A stretch of 64,000 bases of DNA from Mycoplasmatota bacterium (GTDB lineage Bacteria; Bacillota_I; Bacilli_A; MAG-NZ). The translations under genes and the position numbers were made by a program. The notes below the pieces were generated by a model that was given only the letters and a program-made list of their open reading frames with translations, did no database searches and was not told where the DNA came from. Each line of letters begins with the position of its first letter. Positions within the stretch are counted from its first letter, which is position 1. Positions 44,718-53,953 of this stretch are shown one piece after another. The DNA lies in assembly GCA_018394315.1 (NCBI GenBank), contig CP074575.1, positions 62,001 to 126,000 on the forward strand, in the 5' to 3' direction.

Positions 44718-45614
44718 TTACCTCCATAATACCCATATAGCTTGTAACACTGCTAATGCTAATGGCCATTTGTAGAAGAAAACAACCACTTGATCGATTT
44801 TAAATCTACCGTTTAAATTCGATATTAAATTAGCAACTGTATAAACTATAAAGTATTTTGCTAAAAACTCTATTATGTTACTTGCTCCACCTAAGAATAA
44901 GTGAACAAATAATGATACTTCTATAAATGTTGCGATTTCATGCATAACAAATAGTAATCCTAATTGTTTTCCACCATATTCAACCATTGGTCCTGAAGCG
45001 ATCTCAGAAGGCGCAATGTAAGTTTCAAATGGTTTCTTACCCAACATACCAAGTAATGAAAGGAATGCAACACCAAATCCAATTGGTAAGCTTAAAGCAA
45101 ACCAACCATTAGCTTGCTGGAATTCCATAATTCCAGTAAGACTGCTTGTACCACTTACTTTAATAATTGTTATAACAACAACCATAAACGGTACTTCATA
45201 AGCTAACATTTGCGTTAAGGCACGCATAACCCCAATGCTTGCTAGTGGATTTCCAGAACCACTCGCACTCATTGCCATTCCTAACATCCCTACTGCTAAT
45301 AAATAAACAAAGATGAAGAAATTATCGTAACCAGCAAATGCAACTAAACTATCTGTAATTGGCATAAACATTGCAGTTGCAGTAATTCCACCAACCGCCA
45401 TAATTACACCAAAATCATAAATCCAACCATGAGAGATCGCTCTCTTGCTTAATGCTTTAAATATATCTAAAAATTCCTGATACCATTTAGGCCCATAACG
45501 TTTTTGCATTCTACCAACAACTTTACGGTTGATTCCACCAATAGTTGTTTGTAGAGTAAATCCAAATAACGCTACACCTAAACCGATTAACATGCTCATT
45601 AATATTACGCTCAT
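44718..45614 (-). CDS. NuoH/MbhM-like membrane subunit
   Basis: A 298-aa polytopic protein (about eight membrane helices) with RMQKRYGPKWYQEFLDIFKALSKR-type cytoplasmic loop residues and YGGKQLGLLFVMHEIA, the conserved charged loops of NuoH. It anchors the peripheral arm to the ion-pumping membrane arm. GGGGTG precedes the ATG. It overlaps the MrpD-like gene by 4 nt. Confidence 0.88.
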   Translation of the reverse strand: MSVILMSMLIGLGVALFGFTLQTTIGGINRKVVGRMQKRYGPKWYQEFLDIFKALSKRAISHGWIYDFGVIMAVGGITATAMFMPITDSLVAFAGYDNFFIFVYLLAVGMLGMAMSASGSGNPLASIGVMRALTQMLAYEVPFMVVVITIIKVSGTSSLTGIMEFQQANGWFALSLPIGFGVAFLSLLGMLGKKPFETYIAPSEIASGPMVEYGGKQLGLLFVMHEIATFIEVSLFVHLFLGGASNIIEFLAKYFIVYTVANLISNLNGRFKIDQVVVFFYKWPLALAVLQAIWVLWR

Positions 45615-47431
45615 AAGATATCACCCCACACTAATAGAGTAAGTATTAACACTATCCAAAGTACTGTAACTTCTGGTTTATTAGTAAAGAACCAGTACTT
45701 AAAGAATCTACCAAGTTCATTTACTTTCTCTTTAATCATTGCATATACCTTTGAGATTAAAGGTTTTGCAGGATACAGTCTTTCAAATGGTGCATAGAAA
45801 TCAGCACTATAATGTAATAATTCTTCAGTATAAATAAATTCACCTGAAGTATAAGTATCCATTAAACCAACTTTTCTTGATTTAGGTAATATGAAGAATA
45901 TAATAGCTATAACTACTACTCCTAAACCAAATACTGAAGCAATTATTGGTGCACTTAGAGTACCGTTTGCACCTTGAATACCAAACTCATTCATAAGTAA
46001 TGGACCAAACCCAAATTCAGCAATAACTTTATTAGAAAAGTCAATTACCTGATTCGGTATTACACCAATATAGAAACTCCCTAAAGTTAAGATTATAAGT
46101 GGAATCATCATTAAGAATGGAGCTTCCTTAACACCTTTATACTTAGGTAACTTTTGCCCTAAGAATAACGCAGCAAGTGGTCTAAATACATATAAGAATG
46201 AACCAATACTACCAAAGAATGTCGCAACAGCTACAATAATCATTTGTTTATTAATAACTGCTTGGAATATTAACCATTTAGAGATAAATCCACCCATTGG
46301 AGGAATCCCCGCCATAGAGATAATCGCCATTAAATAAACCATATAAGTTAATGGCATATGATGAATCATACCACCTAACTCACTAATCTTAGTCGTCTTA
46401 GTACGGTAATGTACTACCGCAATCGCTAAGAAAGCTGCTGTTGAAGCTAAAGCATGAGCTAAAATATGGTACATTGCACCTGTTAAAGAAATGCTTGAAC
46501 TCATCGCAATCGCTACTAAAATATAACCACCGTTTGATGCACTTGAATAAGCCAATAACTTCTTAGCATCATCTTGTCTAATTGCTTGAAGTGTACCAAC
46601 AACTATTGTTATTGCTCCGAATATCGCTATTACATAATTCTGTAGGTACATTCCAACTGCTTCTAAATAAATGCTAGCCGGAGATATTCTTAAGATCGCC
46701 ATAAATGCGATAAACGCACCTAACTTCTCTATACCACCACTAAATACAGCTGATACCGGATCTGGAGATTTACCTAGTACTTTAGGTAACCAAACATAGA
46801 ATGGATAAGCTCCTAATTTAGCAAATCCAGCTACTGCTAATAATATATAAACTAATAAAGCACTTTTTCCACTTAATACTGATATTGCAGCTAAATCAAA
46901 GCTACCAGTAATAGAGAAAGTAAACATAACCGCATAAAGCATCGCAAACGATCCTACTGTACTAAATACGAAATAAGTAACTGTCGGTTTTCTTTTCTTT
47001 CCTAAAGGAATCAAGAACATTGAAGTCCATACAACAATTTCAAAGAAAATAAATAAAGTTATAAAGTTACTCGCAAAGAATACCCCTATAGTACCTGCTA
47101 ATGCCATCAAGTAAAATAAATTATATGCAGCAGGATATTTATAATCCTTAATGAAATACGGATTAAAGAATGAAACCATAAAGAAGATAAATGAAACTAT
47201 AATCGCAAAGTATAATCCAAACATACTTGTTTTAAATAATACAAATTGCGGAATTAAATTTACCTCAGCATCTAAGTTATTATTAAAACCAAAGTAAGCT
47301 AATACCGAAAATACTGCTAAGGAAGCTAATATAGTTAAATAAGAACCCAACTTAGGTAATTTAATAGAAACTATATAAGCTAATACACCTGCTAAAAGTG
47401 TAGATAAAACAACTAACTCAATACTAAACAT
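45611..47431 (-). CDS. MrpD/NuoL-type antiporter subunit, second copy (MbxH'-like)
   Basis: A 606-aa polytopic proton-translocating subunit of the NuoL/M/N family, with about 14-16 helices. Conserved text includes AGFAKLGAYPFYVWLPKVLG, SPDPVSAVFSGGIEKLG, QDDAKKLLAYSSASNGGY and GIPPMGGFISKWLI. It is a second, longer antiporter-like protein next to an MrpD homologue, as in MBX/MBS complexes. A long C-terminal extension (from about 500) with a further membrane segment is unlike MrpD. Confidence 0.85.
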   Translation of the reverse strand: MFSIELVVLSTLLAGVLAYIVSIKLPKLGSYLTILASLAVFSVLAYFGFNNNLDAEVNLIPQFVLFKTSMFGLYFAIIVSFIFFMVSFFNPYFIKDYKYPAAYNLFYLMALAGTIGVFFASNFITLFIFFEIVVWTSMFLIPLGKKRKPTVTYFVFSTVGSFAMLYAVMFTFSITGSFDLAAISVLSGKSALLVYILLAVAGFAKLGAYPFYVWLPKVLGKSPDPVSAVFSGGIEKLGAFIAFMAILRISPASIYLEAVGMYLQNYVIAIFGAITIVVGTLQAIRQDDAKKLLAYSSASNGGYILVAIAMSSSISLTGAMYHILAHALASTAAFLAIAVVHYRTKTTKISELGGMIHHMPLTYMVYLMAIISMAGIPPMGGFISKWLIFQAVINKQMIIVAVATFFGSIGSFLYVFRPLAALFLGQKLPKYKGVKEAPFLMMIPLIILTLGSFYIGVIPNQVIDFSNKVIAEFGFGPLLMNEFGIQGANGTLSAPIIASVFGLGVVVIAIIFFILPKSRKVGLMDTYTSGEFIYTEELLHYSADFYAPFERLYPAKPLISKVYAMIKEKVNELGRFFKYWFFTNKPEVTVLWIVLILTLLVWGDIL

Positions 47432-48816
47432 TAGAAGTTCCCCCTTTCAGCTATTGCTTCCATCATTTCTTCTGGAACAGTCATAAGCGAATCCGTAAGA
47501 GGTTTTGTGTAAACACCAAAAACAATTAATCCTAAAGCAAAAATAAGAGTTACCACTTTTACTAATGCATCTACTTTAAATGTTTTTACTTCTCCTACTG
47601 AATACCATAACTTAATTAATAATTTAACAAAGTAAGTTCCTTCAATTAAACTAACAACCAAAATCAAAGCTGACAAGAATAATTGATATTGACTGAACAA
47701 TGATGTTAAGATATTTAATTTAACAATAAATCCAAAGAATAATGGTAAACCAATAACACTTAAAGATGCTACTGTGAATGCAAAACCGACTAATTTGTTT
47801 TTAGAGAATACACCTTGTAAACTCTCAATTTCATCAGTTTTAGTTCCATCAACCATTTTTCCTGTAATAGTAAATAAGATATACTTACTAACAATATTAG
47901 CTATGATAAGCATAATAGCTGGAATAACTAAACCATTAGCAAACAGCAATATAATTAAACCTGATTGAGCAATAGCTGAGAATAATAATACTTCTCTAAT
48001 TCTCTTACTCGCAAACGCTGCAACTTCTCCAGCTAACATAGTTACTGCTAAAATAACTAAAACAATGTTACTAATACTTCCTAACACGAATACTGTAGAT
48101 AATAATCTACCAAACGTAAGCGCTATAGTAGTCGCAAATACACCTGCTATTAATACACTTGTTAAAGCATTAGCATTTTGTAATACGCCTTTAACCCAAG
48201 AGTTAAATGGTAATAATTTTGCTTCAACACCTAAACCAATGAACATCAACATAAATGGTAATGCTAAATTAGATAAAGGAATTGCTTTATCAACAATTGT
48301 TGGAAGAATTAAAGCCATATTTAATGTACCAGTCATGCTGTAAAGTAAGATTAAACCTAATAAGTATAATCCACTTCCTACAGTACCTTGAACTAAGTAA
48401 TTAAACGTTGCTAGTGGTCTCTTATTACCCGAAGTAATTAAGTAAGCACTAATCCCAACGATTTCTAAAAATACAAATAAGTTAAATAAATCATTAGTAA
48501 GTAGTAGTCCATTTACACCCGCTAAGGCTACTAGTAATACAGTAGATAATCTTTTTACTTCTTTACAGTTTGTAACTACTGTTAAAAAGAAAACAACATT
48601 AACAACCATTAAACCAATTAATGAATATTGATCAACTAATAAATTAATACCATACTGACTAAACCCACCAATACTATAAAGCCCTTTAGAAATAGTAAAC
48701 ACTAAATAAACATCAAGTAATAAAGCTACTAGTAATAAGGGTCTTGCAAACTTTTTATTCATAATAGAAAGGAATGCAAATAATAACGGGATTGCGATTA
48801 ATAATACTGGATTCAT
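47431..48816 (-). CDS. mrpD: MrpD/NuoN-type antiporter subunit
   Basis: A 461-aa polytopic protein with about 14 membrane helices and conserved FNYLVQGTVGSGLYLLGLI, ALPFMLMFIGLGVEAKLLPF and GLPLFFGFIVKLNI. It is an ion-translocating subunit paired with MrpC. ATG 48816 follows GGGGG; the ATG at 48837 lies upstream of that site inside mrpC. Confidence 0.85.
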   Translation of the reverse strand: MNPVLLIAIPLLFAFLSIMNKKFARPLLLVALLLDVYLVFTISKGLYSIGGFSQYGINLLVDQYSLIGLMVVNVVFFLTVVTNCKEVKRLSTVLLVALAGVNGLLLTNDLFNLFVFLEIVGISAYLITSGNKRPLATFNYLVQGTVGSGLYLLGLILLYSMTGTLNMALILPTIVDKAIPLSNLALPFMLMFIGLGVEAKLLPFNSWVKGVLQNANALTSVLIAGVFATTIALTFGRLLSTVFVLGSISNIVLVILAVTMLAGEVAAFASKRIREVLLFSAIAQSGLIILLFANGLVIPAIMLIIANIVSKYILFTITGKMVDGTKTDEIESLQGVFSKNKLVGFAFTVASLSVIGLPLFFGFIVKLNILTSLFSQYQLFLSALILVVSLIEGTYFVKLLIKLWYSVGEVKTFKVDALVKVVTLIFALGLIVFGVYTKPLTDSLMTVPEEMMEAIAERGNF

Positions 48817-48817
48817 C

Positions 48818-49150
48818 TTATTCAACCCCCATTTCATCTATCTCGTAAGTTCCGTATTTAGCATAAATCTTTTTCGCAAAAGCTAAACCTAATGCAGTTG
48901 TCCCAACACCAATTACGATTGAAGTTAACACTAAAGCATGTGGTAAAGGATCAACGAAACTTAAAACCGATGTACTATTACCTGTTAAGATAGGAGCTAG
49001 TCCACCATCTACATAACCTACTGAAATAATAAATAAATTTAATCCGATCTCAAACACATTCAAAGAGATAATAATTTTTATAACGTTTCTATTAGTTAGT
49101 AATCCATAAAGACCTAACATAATTAAAATAATACTCGCATATTGAATCAT
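48818..49150 (-). CDS. mrpC: MrpC/NuoK-like subunit
   Basis: A 110-aa, three-helix NuoK-type protein. The typical LGLYGLLTNRNVIKIIISLNVFEIGLNLFI contains the conserved Glu in helix 2, and DPLPHALVLTSIVIG follows. It shares an end with mrpB and lies 1 nt before mrpD. Confidence 0.88.
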   Translation of the reverse strand: MIQYASIILIMLGLYGLLTNRNVIKIIISLNVFEIGLNLFIISVGYVDGGLAPILTGNSTSVLSFVDPLPHALVLTSIVIGVGTTALGLAFAKKIYAKYGTYEIDEMGVE

Positions 49151-49890
49151 TAGCTTACCTCCTCTGTCAGGAAGTTATCAATAATACTTGCAATCTCAGA
49201 ACCAACTTTTAGTCCGATAATTACATAAACTATAGGAATAATACCTGCACTAAACAAGTCTCCTACAACTCCCGTATCTAAGAAGTTTTCTAAGAAATAA
49301 CCAGTAACATAAATACCTGCAACACCGATTAAAACATATAAACTTCCCATAAAACCTTCTAATAATTTGAAACCTTTAATCTTAGTTCTAAATGAATCAT
49401 TAGATAAATAAAGAAGTAAGATGCTTGAAGCAATCATTGTTCCACCCGGGAAACCTCCACCTGGTGTTAAATGTCCATGAACTGAGATATAAATACCAGT
49501 CATTATAATAAGTCCGAATAACGCTCTTGAACCAACTCTTAACATAAAGTTAGGTTTAAAGTTTAAACTTACTCTTTTACTGTCTTTTGAGAACAGTAAT
49601 GCTACACCGAATGCAGAAATAAATAAAACCGTAACCTCACCTAAAGTATCAAATGAACGGTAATTCGCAACTATACTAGTTACAAAGTTACTTGAACCAG
49701 TCTCATAACCATCTTCACCAAAGATAACTTCTTCATTTTCTTCCGTTACATTTTTATTAATATATCTATCAGATACTCTGTCGCTTACATCAGCTTCACC
49801 GAATTTAGGAAAACTACTATTTTGATTTAAACTATTGATTATCCCAAATCCTAAAGCTAAAACAACTAATAAAGATAATACCTTTTTCAT
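49150..49890 (-). CDS. mrpB: MrpB (MnhB-domain) subunit with N-terminal extension
   Basis: A 246-aa protein. An N-terminal helix, a polar loop of about 65 residues, then the MnhB core with GHLTPGGGFPGGTMIASSILL. The extension corresponds to the MbhE/F-like parts of archaeal operons fused into one gene. It takes part in the cation-transport half of the complex. Confidence 0.85.
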   Translation of the reverse strand: MKKVLSLLVVLALGFGIINSLNQNSSFPKFGEADVSDRVSDRYINKNVTEENEEVIFGEDGYETGSSNFVTSIVANYRSFDTLGEVTVLFISAFGVALLFSKDSKRVSLNFKPNFMLRVGSRALFGLIIMTGIYISVHGHLTPGGGFPGGTMIASSILLLYLSNDSFRTKIKGFKLLEGFMGSLYVLIGVAGIYVTGYFLENFLDTGVVGDLFSAGIIPIVYVIIGLKVGSEIASIIDNFLTEEVS

Positions 49891-50132
49891 TATTTCACAA
49901 CCTTTCTAGATGAAAGTAATGTGAACACAAATAACGCTGTTACAAGTCCACTTCCAATTACAGCTTCAGTAACTGCTACATCTGGAGCCTTCATTACTAC
50001 AAAACCTAATACACTTAACATACTAAGTGCTGATAAATAAACTATAGATTTCGATAATGTCTTTGAGCTAACAGCTAAAAAGGCTAAAATAACTAATAAT
50101 ACTGAAATTACTATAGATAATATATTAATCAT
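49890..50132 (-). CDS. MbhD/DUF4040-like subunit
   Basis: An 80-aa, three-helix protein with KSIVYLSALSMLSVLGFVVM and KAPDVAVTEAVIGSGL, the MrpA C-terminal/MbhD hydrogenase subunit segment. ATG 50132 has GAGGTG upstream. It overlaps mrpG by 8 nt. Confidence 0.85.
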   Translation of the reverse strand: MINILSIVISVLLVILAFLAVSSKTLSKSIVYLSALSMLSVLGFVVMKAPDVAVTEAVIGSGLVTALFVFTLLSSRKVVK

Positions 50133-50445
50133 TCTTATCACCTCTATATAATTCTTTTAAGTCATCTTGAGTTAACTCAGGTAATTTATTCTTTTGATAA
50201 GCTGCTTTTGCTAATGAACTCGATCCGATTGGATTTGTTAGAGCTATTAAAATAATAATAAAGACAACCTTAAGTAACCAACTAGGCTCACTAACTCCAA
50301 CACCTAAAAGAATTGAAAATGCTCCAAGTGTAGTTGCTTTTGTTCCTGCTTGAATTCTGTTAAATGTATCTGGCATTCTAAATACACCTAATCCACCAAG
50401 CATATAAAACAAACCACCAATTACTAATAAAATATTAGCTATCAT
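50125..50445 (-). CDS. mrpG: MrpG subunit
   Basis: A 106-aa protein with LGGLGVFRMPDTFNRIQAGTKATTLG, the MnhG/PhaG signature, and three helices. ATG 50445 follows GGAGGG at 5 nt. Confidence 0.88.
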   Translation of the reverse strand: MIANILLVIGGLFYMLGGLGVFRMPDTFNRIQAGTKATTLGAFSILLGVGVSEPSWLLKVVFIIILIALTNPIGSSSLAKAAYQKNKLPELTQDDLKELYRGDKND

Positions 50446-50689
50446 GTTTACCCTCCACAAATCTTGCGAATACTACTGTTTCTAAGAATGCCAAGATCGC
50501 ATAAACAATTGCGATATCCAAAAATAAACTGTTTTTTTCAATCAACGCAACAAGTGCAATAATACCAATTACGATTATATTAAGAGTATCGACTGCTACA
50601 GCTCTATCTGCTAGTGTAGGTCCCTTAATTAATCTAAGAATCGAAAATAAAACTCCTGTTCCTACTAGACCAAATACTAAATAAATCAT
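50435..50689 (-). CDS. mrpF: MrpF subunit
   Basis: An 84-aa, three-helix protein with RLIKGPTLADRAVAVDTLN, typical of MrpF. Its ATG overlaps the mrpE stop as ATGA. Confidence 0.88.
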   Translation of the reverse strand: MIYLVFGLVGTGVLFSILRLIKGPTLADRAVAVDTLNIIVIGIIALVALIEKNSLFLDIAIVYAILAFLETVVFARFVEGKHDS

Positions 50690-51168
50690 TTGAACACCAC
50701 CCTTAAGACACGTTCAAATAATGAACTAATATTTTTTCTGTTCTCTTCTTCACTCTTACCTTTAACATCAATGCAATGAATATATAATTCATCATTATCA
50801 ACATCAACCGTAAGAGTACCTGGAGTCAAAGTGATTGAATTAGCTAATGTTAGCTTCCCGAATTCACCATCTAAATCAGTTTTGATTTTTACAAATCCTG
50901 AATTTAATGGAATCTTTGGGCTTAACACTCTTCTTGCTACGTCTATATTCGCTAGTATCAATTGATAAATAAATACTGGAAGATAAACAACCAAAAAGAC
51001 AACTAATTTATAAGGTAACAAATAGTCGATTTTATACTCAACGTGCTTAGTTATCAATATAGTAAGTATAACCGCTATAACTGCACCAACTGCTAATTCT
51101 GTAACTTCAAATCCTGCAAGCAAAACATAACTTGCAAAAAGTACCAAAAACGTTGCTAAGTACTTCAA
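50686..51168 (-). CDS. mrpE: MrpE subunit
   Basis: A 160-aa protein with N-terminal membrane helices and LANSITLTPGTLTVDVDND, the MrpE signature. It uses TTG 51168 with GGAGGAG at 5 nt. It begins the Mrp block, 31 nt after the methyltransferase-like gene. Confidence 0.88.
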   Translation of the reverse strand: MKYLATFLVLFASYVLLAGFEVTELAVGAVIAVILTILITKHVEYKIDYLLPYKLVVFLVVYLPVFIYQLILANIDVARRVLSPKIPLNSGFVKIKTDLDGEFGKLTLANSITLTPGTLTVDVDNDELYIHCIDVKGKSEEENRKNISSLFERVLRVVFK

Positions 51169-51199
51169 AGCAACTCCTCCCCTCTATGATTAATTGATT

Positions 51200-52096
51200 T
51201 TATTTCTTATATATTGCTAACTTAACGACCATATCAACGCCCTTACTGAATGGCCAAATGAGCCATTTTTTCTCAACTTCGTCGACTAATTCATTAAGTA
51301 AAAACAATCCTAGATCACCCATACCAAATCCATAATCAGATTGGTACTTATCATAAAACTCTTCCATTTTATCTAAATCACTAATTCTATCTCTTACCTC
51401 TTCCATAAACTTGCTTTTTGCATCGTCTTGGAAGATATCTGATAAAACAACTAAATATTCACTCATTGTTCTTACAAGATTACTATTAAAGTTTCTAAAT
51501 ACATCAATTAACTTATCTTGCATATATCCTTCAATAAACTTAATTAAGTGTTCTGGATAACCACTTACTCTTAACTTTGAACAACTTAACATTACTTGTT
51601 GGTATATTAGTTGTGTATATATTGGAGTTACTAAAACTAAAGAAGCCTTATTCGTATATGACTTTAAGAACTTATATGCTTCTATCCCTTTAAGCCTATT
51701 CTCTAATAGAGTTTCTAAACATTCATGTGATTTACAGTTTATAACTCCTTCTTCAAAACCATTAAAAAACTGATTTTTTTCAAAACCGGTATACTCTATT
51801 CTTTCTAATTTAATTTTCTTTCTATCATCAACACTTAAATTACATCTATCTACTGATTCTTTAACACTTGATAAATCAATATCCGTTAGTACAACTTCGT
51901 TAAAATTCTTAACTAGTAGCTCTAATGAAAAATCCTCGCATCTTCCCGCACCAATAACAATGACTAGTTCTTTTCCCGTTTTATTTATAGTTTTCGATAA
52001 AATGGAATCAACATTAAATCTATAATCCTTCCATAACAGGAATCTATTCTCATCTGTAGTATTAAGTGAATTGTTGAATAACTCTATATTTAACAT
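51200..52096 (-). CDS. SAM-methyltransferase-like protein, first gene of the MBX-like operon
   Basis: A 298-aa protein with a Rossmann SAM-binding pattern (LVIVIGAGRCEDFSLELL, then VVLTDIDLSSVKE) and a helical second half. I do not recognise a substrate family. A GGTGGAG site precedes the ATG. It is only 31 nt from mrpE and has its own promoter upstream, so it heads the operon of the membrane oxidoreductase. It may modify a small molecule or a complex subunit, or be there by chance. Confidence 0.6.
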   Translation of the reverse strand: MLNIELFNNSLNTTDENRFLLWKDYRFNVDSILSKTINKTGKELVIVIGAGRCEDFSLELLVKNFNEVVLTDIDLSSVKESVDRCNLSVDDRKKIKLERIEYTGFEKNQFFNGFEEGVINCKSHECLETLLENRLKGIEAYKFLKSYTNKASLVLVTPIYTQLIYQQVMLSCSKLRVSGYPEHLIKFIEGYMQDKLIDVFRNFNSNLVRTMSEYLVVLSDIFQDDAKSKFMEEVRDRISDLDKMEEFYDKYQSDYGFGMGDLGLFLLNELVDEVEKKWLIWPFSKGVDMVVKLAIYKK

Positions 52097-52140
52097 ACTC
52101 CACCTCTTCCTAGTTCGTGTACAAACGATAACGCATAGTT

Positions 52141-52169
52141 AGTATACTAACTTTATAAAAAAAAAGCAA
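52141..52169 (-). promoter_or_regulatory. Promoter of the methyltransferase/MBX-like operon, with palindromic -10
   Basis: TTGCTT (52164-52169), 17 nt, TATACT (52141-52146) on the minus strand. The -10 is inside the 16-bp perfect palindrome AGTTAGTATACTAACT (52137-52152), a likely operator. Confidence 0.5.
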
Positions 52170-52188
52170 TAAATCTTGTCGATTTAGC
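52156..52188 (-). terminator. Terminator downstream of cyuA
   Basis: On the minus strand GCTAAATC-GACAA-GATTTATTGC forms a stem with a small bulge, followed by nine or more T residues. The T-run overlaps the spacer of the next promoter. Confidence 0.6.
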
Positions 52189-52425
52189 TCTCTTTTTTTT
52201 TGTAACAAATATTACCAGTTATACTTACAGACTGTATTACCTTCTATTTTATTTATGCATATGCAATCTAGATTACATTAATTTGATTATAATCTTCTTA
52301 ATATAATCAAAAGTAATGGCTCTACTATGCCAAAATTACTGCTTTTCCGAAGTATTAATAATAATATAATTTGTTAATAATATATGTAATTTTTATAAAA
52401 ATATCTAAGATTAAGAATCTATACA
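52189..52425. other. Non-coding tail after cyuA
   Basis: AT-rich, no reading frame or clear hairpin besides the terminator at its left end. Confidence 0.4.
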
Positions 52426-53697
52426 CTATCTTGACATTATGTCAAGTATCATTTCATCAGTTTCATTCATTCCATCTGCTGCGATGTTAACCATATTACG
52501 AATCGTATCTTCTATATCTTCTTTAATAATACCTGTTCCACTTTCAACAACCTTGTTTTGTAAAGCTAAGGTTTTAGCTAAAAAAGCAGCATCCAAACTT
52601 GAAGCGATTTTTAAAGCACATGATGATTTAGCTCCATCACAAATTACTCCTGTTAAATTAGCGACAGAATTTTTAATACTATTTTCTATTTGAGTGTAGT
52701 TCCCGCCTTCTAAGTAAGTTAAAGCAGATCCAACTCCTATCGCAGCTGTTACAGCTCCACAAAATGCTGAGAGTCTCCCGATACTAGTTTTAATATGAAT
52801 TGGAATTAAATTGGCCATAGCTAATGCTCTATATTTTAGTTCTTCACTAATCCCAGTTTCTTCTGAATAAATATGAATTGGAATACTAATTGTCATTCCT
52901 TGATTTCCGCTACCTGAATTAATAACAACCGGTAAATCACAACCACTCATTCTAGCATCACTTCCAGCAGCAGCAGAAGCTCTCATTTTATCACTTAACC
53001 CGTCACTACACCCGCATGATGTAATTGATCTACCTACATTGATTCCCCAATCGTTTGTTAGTCCTTCTTTTGCAATCACAGAATTATGAATTAATTGTTT
53101 TTCTAGTATTTTCTTAAGTTCTAAATAATCAACTTTATTAATAAACTCATAAATTCTTTTAATACTTAATTCTGATCTATCAGTCAAAGATGAATTAAAA
53201 TCACTCTCGCTACATGGATTATGTATAATTTGAGTACTGTTTCTAACTATTTTAGTAATATTAGTATGAGTATGCATTAACTCAACAATCGCAACATCAT
53301 CATCTTTTCTCATTTCTACTTCCACATAAAGTTTAGCATCAGAGTCTTTTCTAGAATAAGATGATAACCCCTTACTTTTTAATTCTTTAGTCTTTTCAAT
53401 TAGCTTAGGAGTAGCTGCTTCTAAAACTTTTAACCCTTCAGCTGAATTACCAATTAAAGCTCCTAAAATAACTACGTTATTGATTCCCCTAAGTCCATTA
53501 GTATGTGGAATTACGACACCCTGAACATTTTTAATCATGTTACCACTACTTCTAACAATAATTTCATCTGGAAATGAGCCTAAAATCTCTTTACATCTTG
53601 CTGCTGCTAGAGCATAAGCAGTGGGTTCAGTACATCCTAACGCAAATACTAGTTCTTCATCTAATATTTTTAAAAATTGCTTGTCCATATTGTTCAT
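52426..53697 (-). CDS. cyuA: L-cysteine desulfidase (CyuA/YhaM, UPF0597 family)
   Basis: A 423-aa protein of the serine-dehydratase-alpha-like UPF0597 family. The conserved cysteines for a [4Fe-4S] cluster are visible in ALGCTEPTA (N-terminus), DARMSGCDLPV near 270 and a later SAFCGAV / ICDGAKSSC. Characterised members break L-cysteine into pyruvate, sulfide and ammonia. ATG 53697 follows GGAGGGG; the longer form from 53718 runs back through the site. It appears to be a single-gene transcript with a TATAAT at 53719-53724. Confidence 0.85.
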   Translation of the reverse strand: MNNMDKQFLKILDEELVFALGCTEPTAYALAAARCKEILGSFPDEIIVRSSGNMIKNVQGVVIPHTNGLRGINNVVILGALIGNSAEGLKVLEAATPKLIEKTKELKSKGLSSYSRKDSDAKLYVEVEMRKDDDVAIVELMHTHTNITKIVRNSTQIIHNPCSESDFNSSLTDRSELSIKRIYEFINKVDYLELKKILEKQLIHNSVIAKEGLTNDWGINVGRSITSCGCSDGLSDKMRASAAAGSDARMSGCDLPVVINSGSGNQGMTISIPIHIYSEETGISEELKYRALAMANLIPIHIKTSIGRLSAFCGAVTAAIGVGSALTYLEGGNYTQIENSIKNSVANLTGVICDGAKSSCALKIASSLDAAFLAKTLALQNKVVESGTGIIKEDIEDTIRNMVNIAADGMNETDEMILDIMSR

Positions 53698-53733
53698 AAA
53701 ACCCCTCCAACCTATCACATTATAATAAAAATA

Positions 53734-53754
53734 AAACAGAGAATCACTCTGTTT
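53734..53754 (-). terminator. Terminator of the two-gene ykvA-like unit
   Basis: The stem AAACAGAG / CTCTGTTT with loop of 5 contains the stop codon of the 66-aa gene. On the minus strand it is followed by a T-rich stretch. Confidence 0.65.
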
Positions 53755-53953
53755 ATATTACTTCAAATACAACTAAAACTATAGCTAAAACTCCAAATGC
53801 CATGTAAAGTAAACGAGCAGGAAACTCTCCTACTAATCTTACTAATCTCTGAGCTCTTGGTGAGCTAAATCCAAATTTAAAAATTCCTAAAGCTATTATA
53901 TAATAAGCTCCTAGTACTAAAATTAAATAATCTAAAACATCAAAATTTTTCAC
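53753..53953 (-). CDS. Small membrane protein (66 aa)
   Basis: Two predicted membrane helices (residues 8-28 and 45-65) are joined by a basic loop with SSPRAQRLVRLVGEFPARL. It resembles small two-helix proteins of unknown role (some annotated as Imm17-like). The ATG overlaps the end of the YkvA-like gene as ATGA. Confidence 0.6.
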   Translation of the reverse strand: MKNFDVLDYLILVLGAYYIIALGIFKFGFSSPRAQRLVRLVGEFPARLLYMAFGVLAIVLVVFEVI

